In this document: one piece after another, positions 18,971-29,166 of the stretch
How positions within the stretch are numbered: position 1 is the first letter of the stretch
How the letters are laid out: every line of letters begins with the position of its first letter
NCBI RefSeq assembly: GCF_902497855.1
Contig: NZ_CABVHU010000014.1
Location: 124,001 to 188,000 of the forward strand
Reading direction: 5' to 3'
DNA length: 64,000 nucleotides
Source: Pseudomonas fluorescens
GTDB taxonomy: Bacteria > Pseudomonadota > Gammaproteobacteria > Pseudomonadales > Pseudomonadaceae
The notes under the pieces: generated by a model
The model's input: only the letters and a program-made list of their open reading frames with translations
Databases searched by the model: none
What the model was told of the DNA's origin: nothing
Made by a program: the position numbers and the translations under genes

Positions 18971-19633
18971 CTAAAGCCCTGCAATGAGCTCCCGATAATC
19001 CCCAACCGCCGCAAACTCTGCCGTGTCCTTCGGTCCCTTGCGGCTGTCCGGCTCACTCACCGCCAACAGATGCGCCACACCAAAATCCCGTGCACTGCGC
19101 AGGATCGGCAAGGTGTCGTCGATAAACAGGCTGCGCGCCGGATCGAAACCGATGTCTGCCTGCAAGGCATCCCAGAACTGCGGGTTTTCCTTGGGGAAAC
19201 CGTAGTCGTGAGAGCTGATCAAACGCTCGAAGTACGGTGCCAGTTCGATTCTTTCCAGCTTCAGTGACAATGAATCGCGGTGGGCATTGGTGATCAGCAC
19301 CACGCGCTTGCCGGCCTGCTTGATCGCCGCCAGGAACGTGTCCGCATCCGGGCGCAGGGCGATGAGGTGGGCGGTTTCCAGTTTCAGCTCGCGCACCGAC
19401 AGCTTCAGCTCGGCGCTCCAGAAATCCAGGCAATACCACTGCAACTGACCGGCATGGCGTTCGAACAGGGGCTGCAATTCCATCTCGGCCATGGCCCGGC
19501 TGACCCCGTGCAACTCGGCGTAGCGCTGGGGCAGGTGCTCCAGCCAGAAATGGTTGTCGAAGTGCAGGTCCAGCAGCGTGCCGTCCATGTCCAGCAGAAC
19601 GGTGTCGATGTCGTGCCAGGGCAGCAGGGACAT
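18971..19633 (-). CDS. yrfG: GMP/IMP nucleotidase YrfG (HAD family)
   Basis: 220-aa haloacid-dehalogenase phosphatase. HAD motifs: I DTVLLDMDGTLLDL (near 10-23), II VVLITNAHRD (near 110-119), III lysine in YGFPKENPQFW (near 144-154) and IV LFIDDTLPIL (near 169-178). E. coli YrfG dephosphorylates purine mononucleotides. It is divergent from nudE, and the yrfG/nudE/cysQ block is conserved in pseudomonads and enterics. Confidence 0.9.
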   Translation of the reverse strand: MSLLPWHDIDTVLLDMDGTLLDLHFDNHFWLEHLPQRYAELHGVSRAMAEMELQPLFERHAGQLQWYCLDFWSAELKLSVRELKLETAHLIALRPDADTFLAAIKQAGKRVVLITNAHRDSLSLKLERIELAPYFERLISSHDYGFPKENPQFWDALQADIGFDPARSLFIDDTLPILRSARDFGVAHLLAVSEPDSRKGPKDTAEFAAVGDYRELIAGL

Positions 19634-19723
19634 AAAAAACTTCTCCAGCGGTAAAAAAGATATCCGGGGTAAACAATCAGGATAGGCCGGGTATAGTAAC
19701 CCGCTATCACCCAGGAGCCGCTC

Positions 19724-20290
19724 ATGCGCCAGAAACCCACCATCCTCGCCCGCGAGATCGTCGCCACCAGCCGTTTATTCTGCGTCGAAGCGTTGCAGTT
19801 GCGCTTTTCCAACGGCGTAGAGCGCACTTATGAGCGACTGGTCGGCAAAGGCACCGGGTATGGCGCGGTGATGATCGTAGCTATGCTGGATGCGGACCAC
19901 GCGGTGCTGGTCGAAGAGTATTGCGGTGGCACCGATGAATACGAGTTGTCCCTGCCCAAGGGCTTGATCGAGCCGGGCGAGGACGTGCTGGCGGCGGCCG
20001 AGCGTGAGCTCAAGGAAGAGGCGGGGTATGGCGCGCGGCAACTGGAACATTTGACCGAGTTGTCGTTATCGCCCGGTTACATGAGCCAGAAGATTCAGGT
20101 GGTGCTGGCCACCGATCTGTATGAAGAACGTCTTGAAGGCGACGAGCCTGAGCCAATGGGGGTGGACAAGATCAACCTGCGTGAGTTGTCGGCGTTGGCG
20201 CAGAACCCGCGGTTCACCGAGGGGCGTGCCTTGGCGTCGCTGTATCTGGTCCGTGACCTGCTGACTCAGCGCGGGGTATTTCTGCCATGA
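19724..20290 (+). CDS. nudE: ADP-sugar/ADP-compound Nudix hydrolase NudE
   Basis: 188 aa. The Nudix box is complete: GLIEPGEDVLAAAERELKEE followed by AG (about residues 86-107), with the catalytic glutamates present. NudE hydrolyses Ap3A, ADP-ribose and NADH. Its TGA overlaps the cysQ ATG by 4 bases. Confidence 0.92.
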   Translation: MRQKPTILAREIVATSRLFCVEALQLRFSNGVERTYERLVGKGTGYGAVMIVAMLDADHAVLVEEYCGGTDEYELSLPKGLIEPGEDVLAAAERELKEEAGYGARQLEHLTELSLSPGYMSQKIQVVLATDLYEERLEGDEPEPMGVDKINLRELSALAQNPRFTEGRALASLYLVRDLLTQRGVFLP

Positions 20291-21114
20291 ACTTCCCTCA
20301 TCCGTTGATGGCGCCAGTGGTCGAGCTGGCATTGAAGGCGGGTGAATCGATCCTGCCGTTCTGGCGCATCGGCACCGCCGTGACCGCCAAGGCTGACGAC
20401 TCTCCGGTCACTGCCGCAGACCTGGCCGCCCACCATCTGATTCTGGCCGGGTTGACCGCGCTGGATCCGACGATTCCGGTTTTGTCTGAAGAAGACGCCA
20501 ACATCCCGCAGAGCGTACGCGCCGGCTGGCAGCGCTGGTGGCTGGTGGACCCGCTGGACGGGACCAAGGAATTCATCGCCGGCAGTGAAGAATTTACCGT
20601 CAACATCGCGTTGATCGAGCAGGGGCGGGTGGTGTTTGGCGTGGTGTCGATGCCGACCAACGGCCGCTTTTATGTCGGTGGCGCGGGTCTGGGCGCCTGG
20701 CGGGGAGACAAGGGTAGCGAGCCGGCGCCGATTCAGGTGCGTGACGTGCCAGCGACAGGCGAAGCGTTCACGGTCGTCGCCAGTCGTCGGCATTCGAGTC
20801 CGGAGCAGGAGCGTTTGCTGGCCGGGTTGAGCGATAACCTGGGTGAGCTGCAATTGGCCAATATCGGCAGTTCGCTGAAGTTTTGTCTGTTGGCGGAAGG
20901 GGCCGCGGATTGTTATCCGCGCCTGGCGCCGACTTCGCAGTGGGACACGGCGGCGGCACAGGGTGTGTTGGAAGGGGCCGGGGGCGAGGTCCTGGATTTG
21001 CGCGGTCAGCCGTTCTGCTATCCGGCGCGGGAGTCGTTGTTGAATGAGTATTTCCTGGCGCTGCCGGCCAAGGCTGCATGGCGGGAGAAGTTGTTGGCGT
21101 TGGCGCGTAGCTAA
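20287..21114 (+). CDS. cysQ: 3'(2'),5'-bisphosphate nucleotidase CysQ
   Basis: Removes the 3'-phosphate of PAP/PAPS, clearing the by-product of sulfate assimilation. It has 275 aa of the inositol monophosphatase fold: metal motif 1 as VLSEEDANIP (about 60-69), WWLVDPLDGTKEFIAGSEEF (about 80-99) and the C-terminal APTSQWDTAAAQ (about 217-228). It is coupled to nudE by an ATGA overlap. Confidence 0.95.
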   Translation: MNFPHPLMAPVVELALKAGESILPFWRIGTAVTAKADDSPVTAADLAAHHLILAGLTALDPTIPVLSEEDANIPQSVRAGWQRWWLVDPLDGTKEFIAGSEEFTVNIALIEQGRVVFGVVSMPTNGRFYVGGAGLGAWRGDKGSEPAPIQVRDVPATGEAFTVVASRRHSSPEQERLLAGLSDNLGELQLANIGSSLKFCLLAEGAADCYPRLAPTSQWDTAAAQGVLEGAGGEVLDLRGQPFCYPARESLLNEYFLALPAKAAWREKLLALARS

Positions 21115-21216
21115 GATCGTTCCCACGCTCTGCGTGGGAATGCCTCAAGGGACGCTTCGCGTCCAGTGACGCGGAGCGTCACGGGCTGCATTCCCACGCA
21201 GAGCGTGGGAACGATC
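21115..21216. repeat. Composite palindromic repeat, GATCGTTCCCACGC family
   Basis: Opens with GATCGTTCCCACGCTCTGCG and closes with the complement ending GGGAACGATC. Inside are GGACGCTTCGCGTCC and GACGCGGAGCGTC palindromes. It is the same family as 1093-1123 and 8043-8149 and fills the convergent gap after cysQ. Confidence 0.85.
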
Positions 21217-21231
21217 CATCGGCCCTGATTT

Positions 21232-21687
21232 CTATCGATGCAGGACGTACTGACCCACAAACGTCACCGCATCCTCCTCACTCCCCGCATTCACAACCCT
21301 CGAATGCAATGTCAACCGCGCCCGGCCATAACGTTCATACATCGCCAGAAACTTCTTCCAGAGCGCCGCACTCGGCGCCTGGCAAATCGCGATGGCATCG
21401 CGGGTCACCGGCAGTGGATAGCTGATGTGCCCTTCCTGGATCACGATATGCCCGTCCTCGACGCCGGCTTCACGCAGGCGTAAATGCAGCCAGCCCCAAC
21501 CGGCCAGCACCGCGCCGCAGTACAGACTGCCACCGAACATGGTGCTCTTGTGGTTGACGTTGGCTTCCAGCGGCAGGTGCAGGCGCAGTTGCTGGTCGTG
21601 CCAGTCGAGTACTTTGAGACCCATGTCCCGCGTCAGGGGAATGTCGTGGTGAAGGATCGACTCCAGGTGACGGCTGTCGCGGTTCAT
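21232..21687 (-). CDS. Thioesterase-domain protein (YiiD C-terminal type)
   Basis: 151 aa. The hot-dog central helix signature is NVNHKSTMFGGSLYCGAVLA near residues 43-62, with strand EGHISYPLPVTRDAIAICQA after it. The family is annotated as a putative thioesterase and is fused to an acetyltransferase in E. coli YiiD; here it stands alone. The substrate is unknown. It faces cysQ across a repeat. Confidence 0.8.
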   Translation of the reverse strand: MNRDSRHLESILHHDIPLTRDMGLKVLDWHDQQLRLHLPLEANVNHKSTMFGGSLYCGAVLAGWGWLHLRLREAGVEDGHIVIQEGHISYPLPVTRDAIAICQAPSAALWKKFLAMYERYGRARLTLHSRVVNAGSEEDAVTFVGQYVLHR

Positions 21688-21727
21688 TAACGGGCCTCAG
21701 GCATCAAGATGATGGTTTGACGATAGC

Positions 21728-23122
21728 TCAGTCGAGCTCCTCGTTAGTGGTGTGGGCTGCGCTGTCGGCGAAGTTCAGCCCGTGCTTGCGCAGTTTGTCG
21801 TGCAGGGTTTTGCGCGGAATGCCCAAGGCTTCGGCGAGGCTGCGCACGGAGCTGTGAGAGCGTGCCAGTTCCGCAGCAATCAGGCTCTTTTCAAAGTGTT
21901 CAACTTGCTCGCTGAGACCGCCGCCGACCACCTCTACCGTACTGCCGGCAGCCGCGTCAGGCGCGCTGTTGTCCAGCGCAAGTTCCAGGCCCAGGGCAAA
22001 GCGTTCGGCAGCGTTCTGCAGTTCTCGCACGTTGCCGGGCCAGGTATGGCGCAGCAGCAGGGCACGTTGTGCCGGTTGCAGTTCATGGGGGGGCAAACCA
22101 TGGCGGGCGCTGGCTTCATCGGCAAAATGCTGGAATAGCATCAGCGCATCTTCACCGCGCTCACGCAGCGGCGGAATGCGCAACGGCGCGACGTTCAGGC
22201 GGTAATACAAGTCGGCACGGAAGCGCCCCTGATCGGCGGACTGGCGCAGGTCTTCCTTGGTCGCGGCGATGATGCGGATGTCCAGCGGGATCAGCTGGTT
22301 GCCGCCCAGGCGCTCGACCACGCGCTCCTGCAGCAAGCGCAGCAATTTCACCTGCACGTCCAGGCTCATGCTTTCGATTTCATCGAGGAACAGCGTGCCG
22401 CCGTTGGCGAATTCGAACTTGCCGATGCGGCGCTTCTGCGCGCCGGTAAAGGCGCCAGGCTCGTGGCCAAACAGCTCGCTTTCAACCACCGATTCGGCCA
22501 GGGCTCCGGCGTTGATCGCCACGAACGGACCGTTACGTCGACTCGACAGGTCATGCAGCGCCCTGGCCACCACTTCTTTGCCGGCACCGGTTTCGCCGAG
22601 GATCAGCACGTCGGCCTTGGTCGCCGCCAATGCCCCGATCTGTTCGCGCAGTCGCAGCATCGGCGCCGATTGCCCGACCAGTCGGGCGCTCAGCGCATTA
22701 CGATCGCTCAGCGCCAGTCGCAGGCTACGGTTGTCCAGCACCAATCGGCGCAAGGCCAGCGCGCGACGTACGCTGTCGAGCAGCGCGTCACTGGCGAAGG
22801 GTTTTTCCAGAAAATCATAGGCCCCGGCGCGCATCGCTTGCACCGCCAGCGGCACATCACCGTGCCCGGTGATCAGCAGCACCGGCAGCTCCGGGTCTTG
22901 GGCGTGAAGTTCGGTCAGCAGTTCGATACCGTCCATGCCGGGCATCCGGATGTCACTGACGACCACGCCTGGCCAGTCGCGCTCCAGTTGCCCGGCCAGG
23001 CCCTTGGCTTCGGCGAGCGGCAGGATCTTCAGCCCGGCCAGATCCAGGGTCTGGCTCAAGGCCTGGCGCAGGTGGGGATCGTCGTCGATCAACACCACCT
23101 GGATGCGGTTATCGATGGTCAT
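21728..23122 (-). CDS. dctD: Sigma-54 response regulator, DctD-like
   Basis: 464-aa NtrC-family activator. The receiver domain (about 8-120) has the acidic pair DDD, the phospho-Asp in VVVSDIRMPGMDG and the Lys in EKPF. The AAA+ domain (about 148-370) has Walker A GETGAGKE, the sigma-54 loop GAFTGA and Walker B GGTLFLDEI. A Fis-type helix-turn-helix (LAEALGIPRKTLHDKLRKHG) is at the end. It overlaps the sensor kinase gene by 4 bases. The position near cysQ/nudE matches my recollection of dctBD in P. aeruginosa, so C4-dicarboxylate sensing is likely; the closely similar MifSR system is the main alternative. Confidence 0.8.
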   Translation of the reverse strand: MTIDNRIQVVLIDDDPHLRQALSQTLDLAGLKILPLAEAKGLAGQLERDWPGVVVSDIRMPGMDGIELLTELHAQDPELPVLLITGHGDVPLAVQAMRAGAYDFLEKPFASDALLDSVRRALALRRLVLDNRSLRLALSDRNALSARLVGQSAPMLRLREQIGALAATKADVLILGETGAGKEVVARALHDLSSRRNGPFVAINAGALAESVVESELFGHEPGAFTGAQKRRIGKFEFANGGTLFLDEIESMSLDVQVKLLRLLQERVVERLGGNQLIPLDIRIIAATKEDLRQSADQGRFRADLYYRLNVAPLRIPPLRERGEDALMLFQHFADEASARHGLPPHELQPAQRALLLRHTWPGNVRELQNAAERFALGLELALDNSAPDAAAGSTVEVVGGGLSEQVEHFEKSLIAAELARSHSSVRSLAEALGIPRKTLHDKLRKHGLNFADSAAHTTNEELD

Positions 23123-24933
23123 GCACTTCGGTCCTCGGACGGTTGCAGGCTCACACCCGGTGCGCCTGGGCGCAACTTCAGGGTAATCAGGGCGCCGCCT
23201 TCCTTGTGGTTGGAGAACGACAGTTCCCCGCCAAAGGCGCGCATCAGGGTTTCACAGATCGCCAGCCCCAACCCAAGACCCTGGGTGCGGGTCTTGGTGG
23301 TGTAGAACGGCTCGCTGGCGCGACCCAGTGCCTCCAGGCAGAAGCCGGGGCCATTGTCGCGAATGTATAGAGTGACGCCATCGGCGGTGGATTGGGCACT
23401 CAACCAGAGTTTACGCGGCGGACCTTTTTCCGTCAGGGCATCGAGGGCATTGGCCAATAGATTGCCCAGCACCTGGCGCAGACGGGTTTCCCCGGCCTCG
23501 ACCCACAGGGTGGCGGCCGGCAAATCGCGGATCAGTTCGACTTCCATGCTGCGTCGGCGCTTGGCCAGCAGTGCCAGGGCATCGTCCAGCGCCGGTTGCA
23601 GGGCGACACTTTCCGGGGCGTGGCGATCACGCCGGGCGAAGGCGCGCAGGTGAGCAATGATCGAGGCCATGCGCCCGGTCAGTTCGCTGATCAACTTGAG
23701 GTTGCCGCGGGCATCGTCGGTGCGCTGGTGGTCCAACAGGACTTCGGCGTTCTCCGCATAACTGCGGATCGCGGCGAGCGGTTGATTGAGTTCGTGGCTG
23801 ATGCTCGCCGACATCGTGCCCAGCGCCGACAACTTGCCGGCCTGCACCAGATCGTCCTGGGCGCGAACCAGTTCCTGTTGGGCCTGTTCGCGCTCGAGCA
23901 CTTCCTCTTTCAATCGTCGGTTGAGGCCTTGCAGGTCGCTGGTCCGCTCGGCGACCCGACCTTCCAGTTCGCGCCGGGCCTTGGCTTCGAAAGCGATCCG
24001 CTCCAGGTAGTGGCGCCGACGCTGCATCATCAGGCCGAGCAACAGCATCAACACCAACAGGGTCGCGCCACCGATGGCGACCACGGTGCGCACCGGACGA
24101 TCGATCAGGGTACGTGGGGCGAGGATGCTGACGTTCCAACCGGTTTCTTCGATCTGTTGGGTCTGGGTCAGCCAGGCGTCGGGGTTGAGGTTCAACGGTT
24201 TTGGATCGCGGGTCGGGTAGGGTTGGATCGCAATGATGGCCTTGCGCTCTTCTTCGCTCAACGGACGGGTCGAGCGGAATCGCCACTCAGGCCGTGAAGT
24301 GAGAATGACCACACCGTTATGGTCCGTCAGCAGCAGTTGTTCCGGGGTTTTGCCCCAGAGGCTTTCGGTGTGGTCCAGGTCGACCTTGACCACCAGCACG
24401 CCGAGGATTTTCTCGCGATCGCGCACTGGCGCGGCGAAGAAGTAACCGCGCTTGGCCGACGTGGTGCCCAACCCGAAAAAGCGTCCGAGCCGTCCAGCCA
24501 TGGCTTCGCTGAAGTAGGGCCGGAAGGAAAAGTTACGCCCGACGAAACTGTCGTGCTTATCCCAATTGGACGCGGCCAACGTCTTGCCCGTGGAGTCCAT
24601 CAGGTACATGACTTCGGCGCCGGTCTGGGCGCTGATGTTTTTCAACAGTCGGTTGGCGTTGCCCTGGGTGATGCTTTCGTCCGGTGCGCCGAGGACGGCT
24701 CGCAGGGCCGGCAGCTCACCGAGGATCTGCGGCAGTACTTCATAGCGGTGCAGGGTGCCCAGCAGGTTGGCGACGTAGAGATCGAGGGTCTGACGGTTCT
24801 GTCCGGCCAATTCGCTGCGGTAATAGCGCTCGGCCAGATGCTCCAGCGGCCACAGCAATGGCGCCAGGCACAGCGCGAGCAGTGCCAGGCTGCGCCAGCG
24901 GGGTCTGCGAGGAAGGGTCGGAGTCATGAGCAT
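23119..24933 (-). CDS. dctB: Sensor histidine kinase, DctB-like
   Basis: 604-aa kinase with an N-terminal membrane segment (LALLALCLAPLLWPLEHL), a periplasmic double-PDC sensing domain including RNFSFRPYF and GYFFAAPV (typical of DctB), a second membrane segment near residue 290 (VVAIGGATLLVLMLLLGLMM), a coiled coil, the H-box ISHELNQPLAAIRSYAENAE and ATPase boxes ending GLGLGLAICETLM. ATG codons at 24933 and 24927 are both possible starts. It is coupled to dctD by overlap. No dicarboxylate transporter lies next to it in this window. Confidence 0.8.
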   Translation of the reverse strand: MLMTPTLPRRPRWRSLALLALCLAPLLWPLEHLAERYYRSELAGQNRQTLDLYVANLLGTLHRYEVLPQILGELPALRAVLGAPDESITQGNANRLLKNISAQTGAEVMYLMDSTGKTLAASNWDKHDSFVGRNFSFRPYFSEAMAGRLGRFFGLGTTSAKRGYFFAAPVRDREKILGVLVVKVDLDHTESLWGKTPEQLLLTDHNGVVILTSRPEWRFRSTRPLSEEERKAIIAIQPYPTRDPKPLNLNPDAWLTQTQQIEETGWNVSILAPRTLIDRPVRTVVAIGGATLLVLMLLLGLMMQRRRHYLERIAFEAKARRELEGRVAERTSDLQGLNRRLKEEVLEREQAQQELVRAQDDLVQAGKLSALGTMSASISHELNQPLAAIRSYAENAEVLLDHQRTDDARGNLKLISELTGRMASIIAHLRAFARRDRHAPESVALQPALDDALALLAKRRRSMEVELIRDLPAATLWVEAGETRLRQVLGNLLANALDALTEKGPPRKLWLSAQSTADGVTLYIRDNGPGFCLEALGRASEPFYTTKTRTQGLGLGLAICETLMRAFGGELSFSNHKEGGALITLKLRPGAPGVSLQPSEDRSA

Positions 24934-25058
24934 CGAACGCCTGTGGGTACAGGCGCATTATGCCTAGGCTTGCGGGCGCAGTCTGCGCGCCGTGGGGGTT
25001 GCGTATCGTCCCCGGCAGTGGCGATATAAGCGCCTAATAAAATTTCAGGGGTCGTTGT

Positions 25059-27971
25059 ATGCCGCTCGCCACGTTGATTCATCGCGCCAGTCTGCCCGCT
25101 CCGCAAGTGTCGATGGCGCAAGCCCTGCAGCTGCTAGAAGGGCATTATGGGCTGAGCGGCAGGTTGCAGGCCCTCGGCAGCCAGCAGGACCTCAACTATC
25201 GCGTTGACAGTGACCGAGGGCAATTCGTCCTGAAAATCTGCCGTGGCGATTATTCGGCGCTGGAGCTGCAAGCCCAGCATGCAGGGCTCAGGCATCTGGC
25301 TGAACATGCCGGGGTGCAGGTGCCACGGGTGATCCCTGCGCACAATGGTGCAGACCTGCTGACCCTGGACGTCGGTGGCCAATCGGTGCATGTGCGCCTG
25401 CTCGATTACATCGAAGGCCAGTCACTCACGCACCTGGATCACCTGCCCGGTTCAGTGGTGGCCGGGTTCGGTCGACTGTGTGGTGAAATGGATCTGGCAC
25501 TGGCCGGCTTCGATCATCCGGGCCTCGAACGTACGCTGCAATGGGACGCCCGCCATGCCAACGCGTTAATCGCCCATCTGCTGCCAATCATCAAGGACGA
25601 TCAGCAACGCGCGCTGATCGCCGACGTGGCCGAACGTGCCGAGCGCCATTTGCAGCCGCTTGTGGATAAGTTGCCGGTGCAGGCCATCCACATGGACATT
25701 ACCGACGACAACGTGGTCTGGCAGCGTGATTCGCAACGCCAATGGCAATTGCAGGGGGTGATCGATTTCGGCGACCTGGTTCGCACCTGGCGCATCACCG
25801 ATCTGTCGGTGACGTGCGCGGCGTTGTTGCATCACGCCGGTGGCGATCCTTTCTACATCTTGCCGGCGGTCCAGGCTTATCACGCACTCAACCCGTTGCA
25901 GCCTGCAGAGCTGCTGGCGCTCTGGCCGCTGATTGTCGCGCGGGCGGCGGTGCTGGTGCTCAGCGGCGAGCAGCAGGTCAGCATCGATCCTGATAACGAA
26001 TACAGTCGCGACAACCTGACCCATGAGTGGGAAATCTTCCGCGTTGCCACCTCGGTGCCGTTGGCGTTGATGGAGGCGGCGATTCTTGCCGCGGTCGGTC
26101 AGGGCCTGCCGACCATCGACACCGAAGGTTTTGCACCGCTGCTGCCGGGTCTGGTGGGTCGTGAGTTTGCCTTGATCGATTTGGGCGTGCTCAGCCCGCA
26201 TTTCGACGCGGGTAACTGGGAGCAGGCAGGAATCGACCAGCGTCTGTTGGCCGAAGCGGCTGCGACTCACGGTCTGGCGGCCAGCCGTTATGGGCAATAC
26301 CGGCTGTCTCGTACCCGGCCGGACAGTGCCATTGAACCGGACACGTTCCCGCTGCACGTCGAGTTGCAAGTGCCCCATGGCACGGCTGTGGAATCGCCGT
26401 TTGCCGGTGTGGTGCATCAGCCGGCGCCCAATCTGTTGCAACTGGACGGCCCGCAATTGAGCGTGCGCTTATGGGGCGTGACGCCGTCGCTGCTCACAGG
26501 CGCGGCGCTGGTCAAAGGCCAGGTGCTGGGTTCGGTCAGCGGGCTGTTGGTGGTGCAGTTGTGCCGAGGCACATCGTTCGATGCGCCGCTGTTTTGCACG
26601 CCATCGCGCGCCGCTGCCTGGCAAGCGTTGTGCCCGTCGCCGGCGGCGTTGCTGGGGCTGGCCTGCGATGTACAAGAGGAGCTCGACTCGGCGACATTGC
26701 TGGCGCGCCGCGACGCCAGTTTCGCCCGCACGCAAAAACATTATTACATCGACCCGCCGCGCATCGAACGCGGCTGGCGCAATCACCTGATCGACATGCA
26801 GGGCCGGTCTTACCTCGACATGCTCAACAACGTCGCGGTGCTGGGCCATGGTCACCCGCGCATGGCCGCGGTCGCCAGCCGTCAGTGGTCGCTGCTCAAC
26901 ACCAACTCGCGGTTCAACTACGCGGCGATCGCCGAGTTCTCCGAACGCTTGCTGAAGTTGTCGCCGGACTCCATGGACCGCGTCTTCCTGGTCAACAGCG
27001 GCAGCGAGGCCAACGACCTGGCGATTCGCCTGGCGTGGGCCTACAGCGGCGGGCGCGACATGCTCAGCGTGCTGGAGGCCTATCACGGCTGGACAGTGGG
27101 CGCGGACGCGGTCTCGACCTCGATCGCCGACAACCCCCGGGCGTTGAGCAGCCGCCCGGACTGGGTACATCCGGTGACCGCGCCGAACACCTATCGCGGC
27201 GAATTCCGCGGCGCCGGCAGCACACCGGACTACGTTCGCAGCGTCGAACACAACCTGGCAAAAATCGCCGGCCAGAACCGTCAGCTCGCCGGTTTCATCT
27301 GCGAACCGGTGTATGGCAACGCCGGCGGTATCTCGCTGCCGCCGGGCTACCTGAAACAGGTCTACGGGCTGGTTCGCGCCCAGGGCGGCGTGTGCATCGC
27401 CGACGAAGTGCAGGTCGGTTACGGGCGCATGGGCAACTTCTTCTGGGGCTTTGAAGAGCAGGGCGTGGTGCCGGACATCATCACCATGGCCAAGGGCATG
27501 GGTAACGGCCAGCCGCTGGGCGCAGTCATCACCCGCAGGGAGATCGCCGAAGCGCTGGAGGCCGAGGGTTACTTCTTCTCGTCAGCTGGCGGTAGCCCGG
27601 TCAGTTGCCAGATCGGCATGGCGGTGCTGGATGTGATGGAAGAAGAAAAGCTGTGGGAAAACGCGCAGGTCGTGGGCGGGTATTTCAAGCAGCGCCTGGA
27701 GGCGCTGATCGATAGTCATCCGCTGGTGGGCGCGGTGCATGGTTCCGGCTTTTACCTGGGCGTCGAGCTGATTCGCAACCGTGAAACCCTGGAACCGGCG
27801 ACCGAAGAAACCACCGCGCTGTGTGATCGACTTCGGGAGCTGGGGATTTTCATGCAGCCGACGGGTGATTACCTGAACATCCTCAAAATCAAACCGCCGA
27901 TGGTCACCTCGCGCCAGAGTGTGGATTTCTTCGTCGACATGTTGGCGAAGGTGCTAGCGGAAGGTCTGTAA
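25059..27971 (+). CDS. Three-domain fusion: APH-type kinase, M23-like domain, class-III aminotransferase fold
   Basis: 970 aa. Residues about 15-330 form an aminoglycoside/choline-kinase-type domain with IHMDITDDNVVWQ and GVIDFGDL. Residues about 425-530 resemble an M23/LytM barrel (VPHGTAVESPFAGVVHQPAP). From about residue 560 is a PLP enzyme of aminotransferase class III with NSGSEANDLAIRLA, ADEVQVGYGRMG and the PLP lysine in TMAKGMGNGQPLGAV. In vertebrates the separate kinase (hydroxylysine kinase) and lyase (AGXT2L) phosphorylate and then eliminate phosphate from amino alcohols; the fusion suggests a kinase plus phospho-lyase pair in one chain. The neighbouring aguBA operon hints at amine catabolism. 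Substrate not established. Confidence 0.85.
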   Translation: MPLATLIHRASLPAPQVSMAQALQLLEGHYGLSGRLQALGSQQDLNYRVDSDRGQFVLKICRGDYSALELQAQHAGLRHLAEHAGVQVPRVIPAHNGADLLTLDVGGQSVHVRLLDYIEGQSLTHLDHLPGSVVAGFGRLCGEMDLALAGFDHPGLERTLQWDARHANALIAHLLPIIKDDQQRALIADVAERAERHLQPLVDKLPVQAIHMDITDDNVVWQRDSQRQWQLQGVIDFGDLVRTWRITDLSVTCAALLHHAGGDPFYILPAVQAYHALNPLQPAELLALWPLIVARAAVLVLSGEQQVSIDPDNEYSRDNLTHEWEIFRVATSVPLALMEAAILAAVGQGLPTIDTEGFAPLLPGLVGREFALIDLGVLSPHFDAGNWEQAGIDQRLLAEAAATHGLAASRYGQYRLSRTRPDSAIEPDTFPLHVELQVPHGTAVESPFAGVVHQPAPNLLQLDGPQLSVRLWGVTPSLLTGAALVKGQVLGSVSGLLVVQLCRGTSFDAPLFCTPSRAAAWQALCPSPAALLGLACDVQEELDSATLLARRDASFARTQKHYYIDPPRIERGWRNHLIDMQGRSYLDMLNNVAVLGHGHPRMAAVASRQWSLLNTNSRFNYAAIAEFSERLLKLSPDSMDRVFLVNSGSEANDLAIRLAWAYSGGRDMLSVLEAYHGWTVGADAVSTSIADNPRALSSRPDWVHPVTAPNTYRGEFRGAGSTPDYVRSVEHNLAKIAGQNRQLAGFICEPVYGNAGGISLPPGYLKQVYGLVRAQGGVCIADEVQVGYGRMGNFFWGFEEQGVVPDIITMAKGMGNGQPLGAVITRREIAEALEAEGYFFSSAGGSPVSCQIGMAVLDVMEEEKLWENAQVVGGYFKQRLEALIDSHPLVGAVHGSGFYLGVELIRNRETLEPATEETTALCDRLRELGIFMQPTGDYLNILKIKPPMVTSRQSVDFFVDMLAKVLAEGL

Positions 27972-27983
27972 ACACCTGACCCC

Positions 27984-28086
27984 TGTAGGAGCTGGCTTGC
28001 CAGCGAAAAACGCCAAGGCACCGCGTTTAAGCAGAAAACACGCGTTATCGTTGACGGCCATCGCGAGCAAGCTCGCTCCTACAGGG
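27984..28086. repeat. REP doublet (REPIN-like)
   Basis: CTGTAGGAGCTGGCTTGCCA at the left and the inverted ATCGCGAGCAAGCTCGCTCC with TACAG at the right. The two arms belong to different REP subtypes, so this may be a mixed pair. Confidence 0.75.
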
Positions 28087-28282
28087 AGTGTAAATCTCGA
28101 TTATTATCGGTTTTTTTTCCTGGGAATACGACGGAAGGAAGTGATACTGCTTCTAAAGCCGATATTTATCGGATATAAAGTCGTCGTCGCCTAGGGTGTG
28201 CCTCATCACACCCGGTGCTTCCCATTTTTGTCATCGGTCGACGCCACACTCGACCCTCAAGCACTTGCTCAGGAGCCGATTC

Positions 28283-29161
<879 letters not shown>

Positions 29162-29166
29162 TCGCC

